This document shows positions 26,297 to 34,966 of a stretch of DNA of 64,000 nt, piece after piece; the first letter of the stretch is position 1; every line of letters starts with the position of its first letter. The stretch lies in assembly GCF_004151275.2 (NCBI RefSeq), contig NZ_CP130821.1, positions 2,418,001 to 2,482,000 on the forward strand, given 5' to 3'. Source of the DNA: Flavobacterium dauae (GTDB lineage: Bacteria > Bacteroidota > Bacteroidia > Flavobacteriales > Flavobacteriaceae). A program made the translations under genes and the position numbers. The notes beneath the pieces were generated by a model. That model did no database searches, was not told the origin of the DNA, and worked only from the letters and a program-made list of their open reading frames with translations.

Positions 26297-26830
26297 ATGA
26301 AAACATATATTGTTCTTTTAAGAGGCGTAAATGTTTCGGGTAAAAACCTCATTAAAATGTCAAAATTAAAAGAAATTTTGGCAAATGCAGGTTTTTCAAA
26401 CGTACGTACCTATATCCAAAGTGGGAACATCATTTTAGAAAGTGCATTAGAAAAAACAGCCATCGAAGAAATGATACACCAGTTGATTTTTAAACATTTT
26501 AACTGTAGCGTTCCCGTTTTTTGTTTAGCCTTTTCAGAAATTGAAAATGCCTTAAAAAACAATCCTTTCCCCAATGATGCCGAACCAAACAAGGTATTTG
26601 TAACATTTTTAAACCAGCAACCTCAGCCTGATTTAATCGAAAAATTAACCTTGATTGATTTTGGTACAGAACAATTTAAAATAACCAATAAACTGCTCTA
26701 TTTTTATGTTCCCGATGGTATGGGAAAATCTAAAATGAACAACAATTTCTTTGAAAACAAACTAAAAGTAACCGCCACTGGACGCAATCTAAATACTATT
26801 TACAAACTGATTGATTTAGCAAAAAAATAA
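26297..26830 (+). CDS. DUF1697 family protein
   Basis: 177 residues from ATG 26297. The frame is open further upstream into the preceding gene, but MKTYIVLLRGVNVSGKN is the family start. The N-terminal LLRGVNV, the FSNVRTYIQSGNIILES stretch and the C-terminal TGRNLNTIYKL match DUF1697. No biochemical role is established. It begins 4 bp after the GHL10 gene. Confidence 0.88.
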   Translation: MKTYIVLLRGVNVSGKNLIKMSKLKEILANAGFSNVRTYIQSGNIILESALEKTAIEEMIHQLIFKHFNCSVPVFCLAFSEIENALKNNPFPNDAEPNKVFVTFLNQQPQPDLIEKLTLIDFGTEQFKITNKLLYFYVPDGMGKSKMNNNFFENKLKVTATGRNLNTIYKLIDLAKK

Positions 26831-26935
26831 GTCCTTCTACATAGAAGATCGATTTCTTTGGCCAATTTATTTTATTAAAAATGAATAATTTGGCATTTTT
26901 ATTGTACCATTCAACAAAATATTAAATTAAAAAAT

Positions 26936-27412
26936 ATGAAAAAGATCATTTTTACATCTTTTGCTTTAGGAATGATGCTAATTTCCTGCAAAAAAGAGGC
27001 ACAAACAACTACGGATACCCTTATTAATGATACCATTGAACAAGGTGTTTCAACAGAAACAGATACTCTAAATGAAATGAACGATGGGCACAATGCACAA
27101 AATTCGTTAGATTGGGCAGGAACCTACGAAGCTGTCTTACCTTGTGCCGATTGTCCGGGAATTAAAACAACCATTGTTTTAAATAACGATGGTACATACC
27201 AATATACCGCCGAATATCAAGAAAGAAATTTAACAGTGAACAGTACCGGAGAAATTATGTGGCACGATAACGGATCAATTGTGCATTTAAAAGACAAAGA
27301 TACCGACGTTAAACTTAAAGTTGTAGAAAACGGTTTGGTGGGATTAGACACCAACGGAAATGAAATAGAAGGACCGTTAAAAGAACATTACAATTACAAG
27401 AAAACAAAGTAA
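26936..27412 (+). CDS. NlpE-like copper-resistance/envelope-stress lipoprotein
   Basis: 158 residues. The lipobox LISC places the lipidated Cys at 18, followed by a Thr- and Asp-rich spacer. The NlpE N-terminal domain follows, with the CADC motif (Cys70, Cys73) in YEAVLPCADCPGI. In enterobacteria NlpE signals surface contact and lipoprotein defects through Cpx; no Cpx genes are seen here, so only the domain identity is claimed. It lacks the second, C-terminal OB domain of E. coli NlpE. A terminator follows. Confidence 0.85.
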   Translation: MKKIIFTSFALGMMLISCKKEAQTTTDTLINDTIEQGVSTETDTLNEMNDGHNAQNSLDWAGTYEAVLPCADCPGIKTTIVLNNDGTYQYTAEYQERNLTVNSTGEIMWHDNGSIVHLKDKDTDVKLKVVENGLVGLDTNGNEIEGPLKEHYNYKKTK

Positions 27413-27423
27413 TGTAATTAAAG

Positions 27424-27456
27424 AAACCAGAAGCTTTTTAGTTTCTGGTTTTGTTT
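27424..27456 (+). terminator. terminator after the NlpE-like gene
   Basis: AAACCAGAA and TTCTGGTTT arms are followed by a T-rich tail on the plus strand. It touches the end of the convergent XRE regulator gene. Confidence 0.75.
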
Positions 27457-27657
27457 TTAATCATCATCTTCCAATTCAAAAAGGGCATCTAACGTCATAT
27501 TAAAAACCTTTGCGATTTTCAATGCCAAAACGGTAGAGGGAATGTATTTTTTTGTTTCGATAGAATTAATTGTCTGACGTGAAACTCCAACCTTCTCTGC
27601 CAAATCGCCTTGGGTTAAATTGTGTCGGGCACGTTCTATTTTAATACTATTTTTCAT
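27457..27657 (-). CDS. XRE-family (Cro/CI-type) HTH regulator
   Basis: 66 residues, almost all helix-turn-helix: LTQGDLAEKVGVSRQTINSIE is the HTH, ending in the family tail TLDALFELEDDD. It is the short YozG-like group that commonly sits behind genes for small membrane proteins. Its start overlaps the upstream membrane gene by 11 bp. It probably represses its own operon; direct repeats near the operon promoter are candidate sites. Confidence 0.9.
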   Translation of the reverse strand: MKNSIKIERARHNLTQGDLAEKVGVSRQTINSIETKKYIPSTVLALKIAKVFNMTLDALFELEDDD

Positions 27658-28054
27658 CTTCTAAAACTTCTTTTAATTTACTTCTTTCTCTAAAGAAAAA
27701 CAATGTATTAAAAAATAAAACGGTCATAATAATACCACCGGCAGATTCGTAAGTATATTCTTGATTCCACAAAATATAATTCCATAAAGGAGTTCCAATA
27801 AGCAAAAACACGCCAACTAACAAGCTATAAACTGTTGTTTTTAAACGAATGCTGTACAACATTTCGTCGTCATCTTTGTATCTTGAAAATACAATCAGAA
27901 AAAAAGCACACGACACCAAAAATTCAAACAATGTTTTTTCGACAAGATCGTTGTTAAGCAAAACAATATCAAATAAATGACAAAATACTGGAATCAAAAA
28001 AAGAATGATTGCCAGATATTTAAATTTTGATGGAAATAGAAAATTTGAATTCAT
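27647..28054 (-). CDS. small membrane protein, paralogue of the next gene
   Basis: 135 residues with about four membrane segments. It shares with the 141-residue neighbour the N-terminal FLFPxKF motif and the KYKDDDEM(L/M) segment with following IRLK, so the two arose by duplication. The function is unknown. It overlaps the XRE regulator gene and lies 2 bp after the paralogue, making a three-gene operon. Confidence 0.75.
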   Translation of the reverse strand: MNSNFLFPSKFKYLAIILFLIPVFCHLFDIVLLNNDLVEKTLFEFLVSCAFFLIVFSRYKDDDEMLYSIRLKTTVYSLLVGVFLLIGTPLWNYILWNQEYTYESAGGIIMTVLFFNTLFFFRERSKLKEVLEDEK

Positions 28055-28056
28055 AG

Positions 28057-28482
28057 TTAATCGTTTTTATTTAGTTCTTTTTTCAATGAATATCTTTTCA
28101 TTTGAAACATAAATATTTGATAAAACATTAAGACCATAATTATTTGTCCGGCTCCTATTTCTTCTATATCATCTTTAAAAATGAAGTAATTCATAATAGG
28201 CGAAATAATTAAATAAAGTGTACCAAACAATAACGCGTTCATTACTAATTTTAAACGTATTTCTAACATCATTTCATCATCATCCTTGTACTTTGAGAAT
28301 TGTATAATGAATAAAGACAAAGTTATTACAGCCATTAAAATACTTTTAACGAGTATTTTTGTTTGTGGTTCACTGCTCAATAGGTTTAGTTGCCCTGCTG
28401 TAATAATAAAAGCAAATATAAGTACTAAAATAGCATAAGCAAGTTTTCTAAATTTTGCTGGAAATAAAACATTTGTGTTCAT
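28057..28482 (-). CDS. small membrane protein, first gene of the XRE operon
   Basis: 141 residues with four membrane segments. It carries the same FPAKFR start and SKYKDDDEMMLEIRLK segment as its paralogue downstream. The shared charged loop is probably cytoplasmic. No family name can be given with confidence. It is first in a three-gene operon ending in the XRE regulator. Confidence 0.75.
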   Translation of the reverse strand: MNTNVLFPAKFRKLAYAILVLIFAFIITAGQLNLLSSEPQTKILVKSILMAVITLSLFIIQFSKYKDDDEMMLEIRLKLVMNALLFGTLYLIISPIMNYFIFKDDIEEIGAGQIIMVLMFYQIFMFQMKRYSLKKELNKND

Positions 28483-28496
28483 AATTTATATCATTT

Positions 28497-28549
28497 AGTT
28501 AAGTTTATTTGCTACAAATATAAACAAACTTTTCAAATAGTTAAGTTTA
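28497..28549 (-). promoter_or_regulatory. promoter of the XRE operon with paired direct repeats
   Basis: The minus strand has TATATTTG (28515-28522), a TAnnTTTG -7 box. A 12-bp sequence (plus strand TAGTTAAGTTTA) occurs twice, at 28497-28508 and 28538-28549, on either side of it. The spacing is 41 bp, about four helical turns, so both copies face the same side of the DNA. They are candidate operators for the XRE protein. Confidence 0.5.
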
Positions 28550-28572
28550 CTTTACAAGTATAAAAAAAAAGC

Positions 28573-28606
28573 GAAAAAAAAACAGCACATTAAAAAACGT
28601 GCTGCT
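28573..28606 (-). terminator. terminator of the GT2 gene
   Basis: CAGCAC (28583-28588) pairs with GTGCTG (28599-28604), and the minus strand continues into a run of nine T residues. Confidence 0.75.
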
Positions 28607-28633
28607 TTACAAATATATAGTTGGTTAATTAAT

Positions 28634-30106
28634 TTAAGCTGTTGCGGGCAAATCGCGGGTTAACCACCCTCTGCGGCTTGCGGTTGCAATGGCATACGGT
28701 GTAATCCAAAATAAGGTAAATAAATAAAACACACTGTAGGTATAAGCTAAAAATGCTTCTGCCAAATTGTATTTTTTAGCGTAGAAAAACATTTGAATGC
28801 TTGAGAACACAAAAATGCCTACCAAACTGCTACATACAAACAATATAGGATGCGTTGCCAGAAAGAATACTAATAATAGTAATAACGGATATGCCATTAA
28901 CACTTTAATCCATTGCATACTTAACAATATACGTGAACCTGTGGTAGATTCTTCGCGGAACTTTTTAAAGGCAAACTTGCTCATCATAATGTTTTCACGT
29001 ACATTACTTCGTTCCCAGCGAATAAACATCTTATAAAGACTTTTGTATTTTTCTGGGATATTGGTATATACATAAGCGTTTTTTTGAAACAGTACGTGCA
29101 AGCCTTGTTTTAAAATCATATTGGTCATAGCCCGGTCTTCGCCAATATCACTTGGCTGTCCGTTAAATGTCTGATTAATCCAATCTTCTATACAATTCAT
29201 TACCGCATCTCTTCTGTAAGCCGCCAATGCTCCCGGTGTACATAAAACCGAACCTAACGTACTTTGTGCCGAACGAACAAATTCAAAACTGAACACGAAA
29301 CTTACGTTAAGCATTTTAGGAATCAATCCTTTTTCTTTGTTCAGTACACGTACGTTTCCTGCCACGGCTCCGCATTTTTCATTTACAACAAACGGACTTA
29401 CCAAATTGCGTAATGTATCTTCTTTTACAATAGAATCACTGTCAACGGTTACAAAAACAGCACCTGTTCCTTCTTTAAAACCGCGATACAAAGCGTGGCG
29501 TTTACCCATATTTTTCGGTTGCTGATAAATCGTCAATCGATCGCCTAAAATTTGTTTTGCTTTTAACATCCATTGCCAGGTATCGTCTTTACTACCGTCA
29601 TCTATCGATAAAATCTGTAATTTATTTTGCGGATAATCGCTTTCTGCCAAACTCAAAAGGGTTTCGTACACCAATTTACCTTCGTTATATGCCGGTACAA
29701 TAACGGTACACGTTGGTAAAAAATCATCTGAAACCGATTTTACCACTCTATATTTAATGTATAAAACGATAAGGTACGTTAGAAAAAACAATTGTATTGC
29801 CAATAATCCCACAGCTATATAATTGATTGATGCACCCCACCAGGTGTTCATTCGCTCAAAATGCAACTTTTCTAATTCGGGCTGGAATTTGATGAAGAAA
29901 CCAATCGACAGGATCATTAACACAAAAGTCGCTGCAATGACTAAATAATCATTTTTTTGCAAAGAATTAAATGAAAGTGCATTTAGGTACATTGACCGTT
30001 CTGCCTTTTGCGTTTCTAAATCGTTACGGACCACTTTGAGTGTTGGAACGATATTTTTTTGTTCTGATACTTTTTCTTTTTTCAGAGGTGTTGAGGTTGT
30101 GGACAT
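28634..30106 (-). CDS. GT2-family processive glycosyltransferase (hyaluronan/chitin synthase-like)
   Basis: 490 residues. Two membrane segments (about 50-72 and 90-113), a cytoplasmic GT-A domain, then three or four C-terminal segments. The catalytic motifs are complete: VPAYNEG, DDGS, TVDSDS (DxD), GEDRAMT (acid/base) and RWERS (the Q/RxxRW-type motif of processive synthases). This predicts a membrane synthase that polymerises and may extrude a beta-linked glycan. The product is unknown, and no export or modification genes are adjacent. It is a single-gene unit. Confidence 0.88.
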   Translation of the reverse strand: MSTTSTPLKKEKVSEQKNIVPTLKVVRNDLETQKAERSMYLNALSFNSLQKNDYLVIAATFVLMILSIGFFIKFQPELEKLHFERMNTWWGASINYIAVGLLAIQLFFLTYLIVLYIKYRVVKSVSDDFLPTCTVIVPAYNEGKLVYETLLSLAESDYPQNKLQILSIDDGSKDDTWQWMLKAKQILGDRLTIYQQPKNMGKRHALYRGFKEGTGAVFVTVDSDSIVKEDTLRNLVSPFVVNEKCGAVAGNVRVLNKEKGLIPKMLNVSFVFSFEFVRSAQSTLGSVLCTPGALAAYRRDAVMNCIEDWINQTFNGQPSDIGEDRAMTNMILKQGLHVLFQKNAYVYTNIPEKYKSLYKMFIRWERSNVRENIMMSKFAFKKFREESTTGSRILLSMQWIKVLMAYPLLLLLVFFLATHPILFVCSSLVGIFVFSSIQMFFYAKKYNLAEAFLAYTYSVFYLFTLFWITPYAIATASRRGWLTRDLPATA

Positions 30107-30671
30107 ATAATTGAATATTATTAATCGGGTTATTTTTACTTTTAATTAACATTTAAAAGTTTATCTACCTAACTAAGGTCAATATTTATACCACCGCTTA
30201 TTTTAACAAAAAAGGGCTATTATTTAAGAAAACAAGTATAACATTACGTAGAACAGACTCTCAAAGTGTAGCGGTTATACCATGCCACAAAAACAGTTAT
30301 TAGAAATATTTAACAAAACTTTAATTATCTTATATATTACGAATTTTGATTGGTTTCAGAGTTTACACCTTCGGTCAATTTGATTTAAGCTTCAGGTTCA
30401 GCAGTATTTTTTTATTTGCAGAACAAAAGATTTAGTGAAAAACCAAACATTTACACAACACCCGAATACAAAAAAAACCGTTACCAAACGATAACGGATT
30501 TTGAAATTACTTTTTAATTCTACTTTAGAATATATGATCTAATTAATTGTCTTTAGAAAATCGTCACTTCGAGTAGCATAACGGAGTGAAGCGTATCGAG
30601 AAGTTTTGTGTTGAAAGTTCTCGACAGGCTCGAACTGACAAATTCAATGCGCTAAATTTGCTAATAATCTT
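30107..30671. other. 565-bp intergenic region without a gene
   Basis: No credible reading frame on either strand. It holds copy 2 of the dispersed repeat (30562-30640) near the end of the aminopeptidase gene, and otherwise AT-rich sequence upstream of the GT2 gene. I see no clear promoter. Confidence 0.6.
30562..30640. repeat. dispersed intergenic repeat, copy 2 (inverted)
   Basis: The reverse complement of this segment begins TGTCAGTTCGAGCCTGTCG and ends CTACTCGAAGTGACG, matching copies at 11885-11955 and 33967-34045. The middle 15-20 nt vary. Confidence 0.75.
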
Positions 30672-32063
30672 CTACTTTTTATAATTCACAAAAAATTCGT
30701 GCAGCGTACGGATTCCTGTTCCTGTTCCACCCAAACCTTTATAATTTTCTGGAGCTTCGGTAAAAGCCGGTCCGGCAATATCAATATGCACAAACGGAGC
30801 TTTCGCAAAATGTTCTAAGAATTTCCCGGCAGTAATGGTTCCAGCCATGCGTCCGCCAATATTTTTTAAATCGGCACAAGTAGATTTTAATTGTTCTTTA
30901 TAATCGTCCCACAACGGTAAGTGTACCATACGTTCGTAAACTTTTTCGCCAGCATTTAAAATATCGTTTGTTACTTGGCTATTTGCATTACTCATTAAAC
31001 ATGCGGCACGTGAACCCGCAGCGATTAAAGCGGCTCCGGTTAAAGTTGCTGAGTTAATGATTAATTCCGGATTGTATTTTGTTGCATAACTAATAGCATC
31101 AGCTAAAATCATACGTCCTTCGGCATCGGTATTCAAAACCTCAACCGTAGTTCCGTCCATCATAGTAACAATATCGCCCGGAGCATACGCATCGCCACCT
31201 GGGCGGTTGTCTGTAGCAGGAATCAATCCAATAATATGAATATTCAGTTTGTTTAATGCGGCGGCGTAAACCGTTCCTGCCATCATTGCGGCACCACCCA
31301 TATCCGATTTCATTAAATCCATTGAGTTTGGCGTTGGTTTTAACGACAATCCGCCGGTATCATAAACCACACCTTTACCAACCAAAACAATTGGTTTTTC
31401 GTTGATTGGGTTTGCCGGTTTGTATTCCATTACCGTAAAGGTTGGCGGTTGAATGGATCCTTTATTTACGGCTAATAATCCGCCCATTTTTAAGGCTTCG
31501 ATTTCCTGTTTACGGAAAACTTCTACGTGAAACTGAGCTTCATCGCCAATTTCCTGAATTTCTTTAGATAATTGTGTTGCCGTTAAGAACGAATTTGGTT
31601 CGTTTACCATATCACGTGCCCAGAAAACGGCTTTTATTACGTTGTTGATTCGGTTTATTTCTTCGGCTGAAATATCGCCCAACATAAAAATATGCTCTAA
31701 AGTGTATTCACGCTCGTCGGCATCTTTAAAGTATTTTAAAAACTGATAGTTCGATAATGCCAAACCTTCTGCCAACGCCAAAGTAGTTTCGCCCGAACCT
31801 ATGATGGTAATATCGGTTGCTTTTTTATCTAATTTTTGTCGGATATTAAAACCGGCAACACGCATTTTTTCCAAATCGCTGTTTTCTTTTACAAAAAAGT
31901 AAAACTGACTGCCTATTTTTATAAAATCTTCTTTAGTTTCTGCGGTTTGAAAGGTTTTAAAAGCCTCGCTAACATAATCAGGTGTTTGATTATTTAAAGT
32001 AGTTTGTCCGTTTACCACGTAAACAAAAGCGTTTCCTTTAATTTTTTGGGTTAATTGTAACAT
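30672..32063 (-). CDS. M17 leucyl aminopeptidase
   Basis: A cytoplasmic dinuclear-metal aminopeptidase of 463 residues. The C-terminal catalytic domain is typical: VGKGVVYDTGGLSLK, MKSDMGGAA, and the signature NTDAEGRMILADA, carrying the Lys, Asp and Glu metal ligands and the catalytic Arg. It releases N-terminal amino acids from peptides and complements the M3 and S46 peptidases of this window. It has its own -7 box. Confidence 0.94.
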   Translation of the reverse strand: MLQLTQKIKGNAFVYVVNGQTTLNNQTPDYVSEAFKTFQTAETKEDFIKIGSQFYFFVKENSDLEKMRVAGFNIRQKLDKKATDITIIGSGETTLALAEGLALSNYQFLKYFKDADEREYTLEHIFMLGDISAEEINRINNVIKAVFWARDMVNEPNSFLTATQLSKEIQEIGDEAQFHVEVFRKQEIEALKMGGLLAVNKGSIQPPTFTVMEYKPANPINEKPIVLVGKGVVYDTGGLSLKPTPNSMDLMKSDMGGAAMMAGTVYAAALNKLNIHIIGLIPATDNRPGGDAYAPGDIVTMMDGTTVEVLNTDAEGRMILADAISYATKYNPELIINSATLTGAALIAAGSRAACLMSNANSQVTNDILNAGEKVYERMVHLPLWDDYKEQLKSTCADLKNIGGRMAGTITAGKFLEHFAKAPFVHIDIAGPAFTEAPENYKGLGGTGTGIRTLHEFFVNYKK

Positions 32064-32086
32064 TGTTTGATTTTATTTTTGATTTT

Positions 32087-32094
32087 CAAAAGTA
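32087..32094 (-). promoter_or_regulatory. -7 box of the leucyl aminopeptidase gene
   Basis: The minus strand reads TACTTTTG (TAnnTTTG), 23 nt before the ATG. No -33 match. Confidence 0.4.
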
Positions 32095-32116
32095 CGAAAA
32101 AGGAATAAAAACTTTA

Positions 32117-32812
32117 TTAATTACCTGCAAACAATAAAAATGGTAAAAGAAACCCTAAAAGTATTGCTAACAATATGGCAAAAATTATTGGTAAAATAAT
32201 ATCTTTTGATCTATATTTAGTTTCTCCAATATAATTCTTCCATAAATAATCTACTGTAAATTTTACTATAAAATAGATAGAAACAATCCGAATAATTGAT
32301 TTCAAAATATCAAACCCAAAAACAGAACCTAAATCAATAAGACTAACCAACACAAGATAAACTAATACTAAAATTATCTGATCAAAAATTAAAAGCAATA
32401 AAAAAGCACCTACAAGAACTAATACTATTTTTGTAAGTGCTCCCTTTTCTAACTTAATTCCTGTTCTTAAATTTTCAAAAAGCATATAAAAACAAACCAA
32501 AGGACTTAAAAGGACACCTATAAATATAATATTGGTTTTTGAATAGAGTCTTACAACATCTTTATTTTCTTCAGTATCAATTACAATATTATCATCTAAA
32601 TTATTATCTTTTAAAAAGGCAGAGGTTTTTTTGTGAGTTATCATTTGTTCTATCCTAACTAACTCTGCTTCAGAAAAGTTATGATTACGTTCTTTTGATA
32701 AGATACCGAACGCACATTCGATTGCATCTCCAACAAATTTATTATCTTGCTTTAAATAGTTTAAAAGTTCTTTGTCTGATAATTTTCTAAGTTTATTTAT
32801 ATCTACACTCAT
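32117..32812 (-). CDS. membrane protein of unknown function
   Basis: 231 residues. A soluble helical N-terminal part of about 80 residues (KLRKLSDKELLNYLKQDNKF) is followed by three or four membrane segments, including a final hydrophobic hairpin. No signal peptide and no known motif. It is divergent from the glutaminase gene, 61 bp away. Confidence 0.65.
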   Translation of the reverse strand: MSVDINKLRKLSDKELLNYLKQDNKFVGDAIECAFGILSKERNHNFSEAELVRIEQMITHKKTSAFLKDNNLDDNIVIDTEENKDVVRLYSKTNIIFIGVLLSPLVCFYMLFENLRTGIKLEKGALTKIVLVLVGAFLLLLIFDQIILVLVYLVLVSLIDLGSVFGFDILKSIIRIVSIYFIVKFTVDYLWKNYIGETKYRSKDIILPIIFAILLAILLGFLLPFLLFAGN

Positions 32813-32820
32813 ATTGTTTT

Positions 32821-32853
32821 TTTGTGTTTAGCAAAAATAATCTTTTATCTTTG
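32821..32853 (+). promoter_or_regulatory. full promoter of the glutaminase gene
   Basis: TTTG (32821-32824), a 21-nt spacer and TATCTTTG (32846-32853) give both Bacteroidota promoter elements, with the -7 box 20 nt before the ATG. Confidence 0.65.
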
Positions 32854-32873
32854 ATTCTATTTAAATTTCCATC

Positions 32874-33896
32874 ATGCAAAAATTACTTTTCTCAAAACTG
32901 TTTGTGCTATTTGTTATAGTAAATATGAGTTGCTTTTCTTTAAATGCTCAGAAAAAATCAACAATAGCAACCGATAATAAAATTACCGAAAAAGTTTTAC
33001 AGGATATTTTAGATAAAAACAAACATTTTGCAACACAAGAAAAAGTTGCCGATTATATTCCCGAATTAGGAAAAATGAGTGCCGATGCCATTGCTTTTTC
33101 TGTGGTTGATGCGAATGGGAAAGTTATAAGCGTTGGCGATGTTTCTAAAAAATTTACCATTCAAAGTATTTCTAAAATTATTGCGTTGATGGTAGCTGTT
33201 CAGGAAAATGGCGAAGAAACTGTTTTTAAAAATATGGGCTATTTTGGATCAGACAAACCTTTTAATCATTTTGGAAGTTTGGAAATATCGGGCAAACCAT
33301 TAAACCCAATGATGAATGCCGGAGCCATTTTAACAACTTCTATGATTAAAGGCGATGGCGAAATTGCTTTCCAGAAAGTTTTAAAAACGGTTCGATTTAT
33401 TACTAAAAACGAAAGCATAAATTACAATACAGCAGTGTATCAATCTGAAAAAGAAACCGGACACCGCAACCGTGGAATGTTTTATATTATGAAAAACAGC
33501 GGATTGATCACCGGAACCGAAGATCAATTAGACAATTATTTTAAACAATGTTCTATTGAAGTTACAGCAGAAGATTTGGCTAAAATTGGTTACTTTTTTG
33601 CCAATGAATGTGTACGTTTTGATGGTGATTCCACTTACAAAAATACCGATTTATCTAACCTGATTCAATCGCAAATGTTAACAGCCGGTATGTACGAATT
33701 TAGTGGCGAATATGCCCGCAGAATTGGTTTACCAAGTAAATCGGGCGTTGGTGGCGGAATTACCGTAAGTGTTCCCGGTAAAATGGGCATTGGCGTTTTT
33801 AGTGCACCTTTAGACAGTCACGGAAATTCGGTTGCGGGTTACCAAATGATTTTAGATTTTTCGAAAAAATTCCATTTGAATATTTTTCGACCTTAA
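32874..33896 (+). CDS. glsA: glutaminase A, exported form
   Basis: Hydrolyses glutamine to glutamate and ammonia. It is a serine-dependent beta-lactamase-like enzyme; the SxxK motif is in FTIQSISKI. NPMMNAGAI and the later SGVGGGI stretch are typical of glutaminase A. Unlike the usual cytoplasmic enzyme, it has an N-terminal signal peptide ending NAQ, so it should act in the periplasm. It has 340 residues, of which about 310 form the catalytic domain. It would let the cell use external glutamine as nitrogen and carbon source. Confidence 0.92.
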   Translation: MQKLLFSKLFVLFVIVNMSCFSLNAQKKSTIATDNKITEKVLQDILDKNKHFATQEKVADYIPELGKMSADAIAFSVVDANGKVISVGDVSKKFTIQSISKIIALMVAVQENGEETVFKNMGYFGSDKPFNHFGSLEISGKPLNPMMNAGAILTTSMIKGDGEIAFQKVLKTVRFITKNESINYNTAVYQSEKETGHRNRGMFYIMKNSGLITGTEDQLDNYFKQCSIEVTAEDLAKIGYFFANECVRFDGDSTYKNTDLSNLIQSQMLTAGMYEFSGEYARRIGLPSKSGVGGGITVSVPGKMGIGVFSAPLDSHGNSVAGYQMILDFSKKFHLNIFRP

Positions 33897-33966
33897 ATTT
33901 GATTTGCCACAGATAATTTTTTTATAAACCACACAGAAACATAGTTTTATAAGTCTTGTTACACCT

Positions 33967-34045
33967 CGTCAGTTCGGGCTTGTAGAGAACTTTCCATATA
34001 AAACTTCTCGATACGCTTCACTACGTTACGCTACTCGAAGTGACG
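33967..34045. repeat. dispersed intergenic repeat, copy 3
   Basis: Begins CGTCAGTTCGGGCTTG and ends CTACTCGAAGTGACG, matching the copies at 11885-11955 and 30562-30640. It lies between the convergent glsA and AlkB-like genes. Confidence 0.75.
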
Positions 34046-34098
34046 AAAATTCGTACACTTACAAACACTCCACATCAAGCATCTAGCCCCAGCAAAAA

Positions 34099-34701
34099 TC
34101 ACTTCATCTGTCTAAAAGTTAAACTAATTCTTGGTTCGGTTACTTTTTTTGTGGGAGCAATTCTGTGTAGCCAATATTTCTGGGTTTCGCCTTTCATTTC
34201 AATTAACGAACCATTTGCTAATTCAAAACCTCTTTTTTCTCCAGATTGTTTGTGTTTAAAATCAAAACGACGTTGTGCACCTAAACTTAAACAGGCAATA
34301 GATCCGTTATCAACCAAATCTTTTTCGCCATCGCTGTGCCACGCCATACCTTCTTCGCCACTGTGGTACAAATTCAGCAAACACGAATTGTACATACTGT
34401 CGGTATATAATTCAACCAGTTGTTTTAATGCCAGCAATTCTTCAATCCAAGGTGTTGCAACACGCGTAAAACCAGAATAGGTGTACGAAAAATCTTTAGA
34501 TCCATACCAGGCAACTTTACGTTTTGTAATAATTTCTTTTCCGTAAATAACCGATTTATCGTTATACCAATTAATCTTTTCCATTAAAACATTAAAAAAA
34601 TGATTGGCTTCATTGGTATCCAACAAAATTCCGTGATAGATTACTTCGCCATTAAAAGGTAAAAGATTTTGATCTGATTGCGGGCTCATGAATAAATCCA
34701 T
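34099..34701 (-). CDS. AlkB-like Fe(II)/2-oxoglutarate dioxygenase
   Basis: 200 residues of the AlkB family, which removes alkyl groups from nucleic-acid bases. The iron ligands HxD (WHSDGE) and the distal His (WLHRIAP) are present, as is the 2-oxoglutarate-binding RISLTFR at the C-terminus. The overall form is closest to the short ALKBH2/3-like bacterial type. It is a single gene, convergent with glsA. A DNA repair role is the family expectation. Confidence 0.9.
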   Translation of the reverse strand: MDLFMSPQSDQNLLPFNGEVIYHGILLDTNEANHFFNVLMEKINWYNDKSVIYGKEIITKRKVAWYGSKDFSYTYSGFTRVATPWIEELLALKQLVELYTDSMYNSCLLNLYHSGEEGMAWHSDGEKDLVDNGSIACLSLGAQRRFDFKHKQSGEKRGFELANGSLIEMKGETQKYWLHRIAPTKKVTEPRISLTFRQMK

Positions 34702-34884
34702 AGTTATTACAGTAAATTAATAAGCCTTAAAGTTAAGAGAAATACTGCTAAAAACAGTACCTAATTTTGTTGCGTTTGGGCAAACACCAAATAGCATTAT
34801 AAAATGAAACAGTGTTATTTCATTATTTTTTTTTAGATTTGTTTTTAATGTTTCGCCCAAAAGCGTGCACTAGATAACATTTAC

Positions 34885-34962
34885 GTGTCAACATTAAAAA
34901 AATCTTTACTTGTCGGTAAGGTAGCTATTCGTAATGCGTGAGTCAAAATCTTTTGTTGACAC
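34885..34962. repeat. 78-bp segment with perfect terminal inverted repeats
   Basis: GTGTCAACA (34885-34893) and TGTTGACAC (34954-34962) are perfect complements at the two ends. The segment may be a small mobile-element remnant (MITE-like) or a structured RNA. No target-site duplication is obvious. Confidence 0.45.
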
Positions 34963-34966
34963 AATT

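Noticed and set aside
30107-30671. Missing small gene in the long gap before the GT2 gene
   Set aside because: All frames are short and lack starts or signal peptides; only the dispersed repeat is supported.
34040-34480. 146-codon plus-strand frame opposite the AlkB-like gene
   Set aside because: It runs antisense through a complete AlkB family gene with all iron ligands; a shadow frame.
34885-34962. Complete insertion sequence
   Set aside because: It has inverted ends but only 78 bp and no transposase; reported as a small repeat element only.
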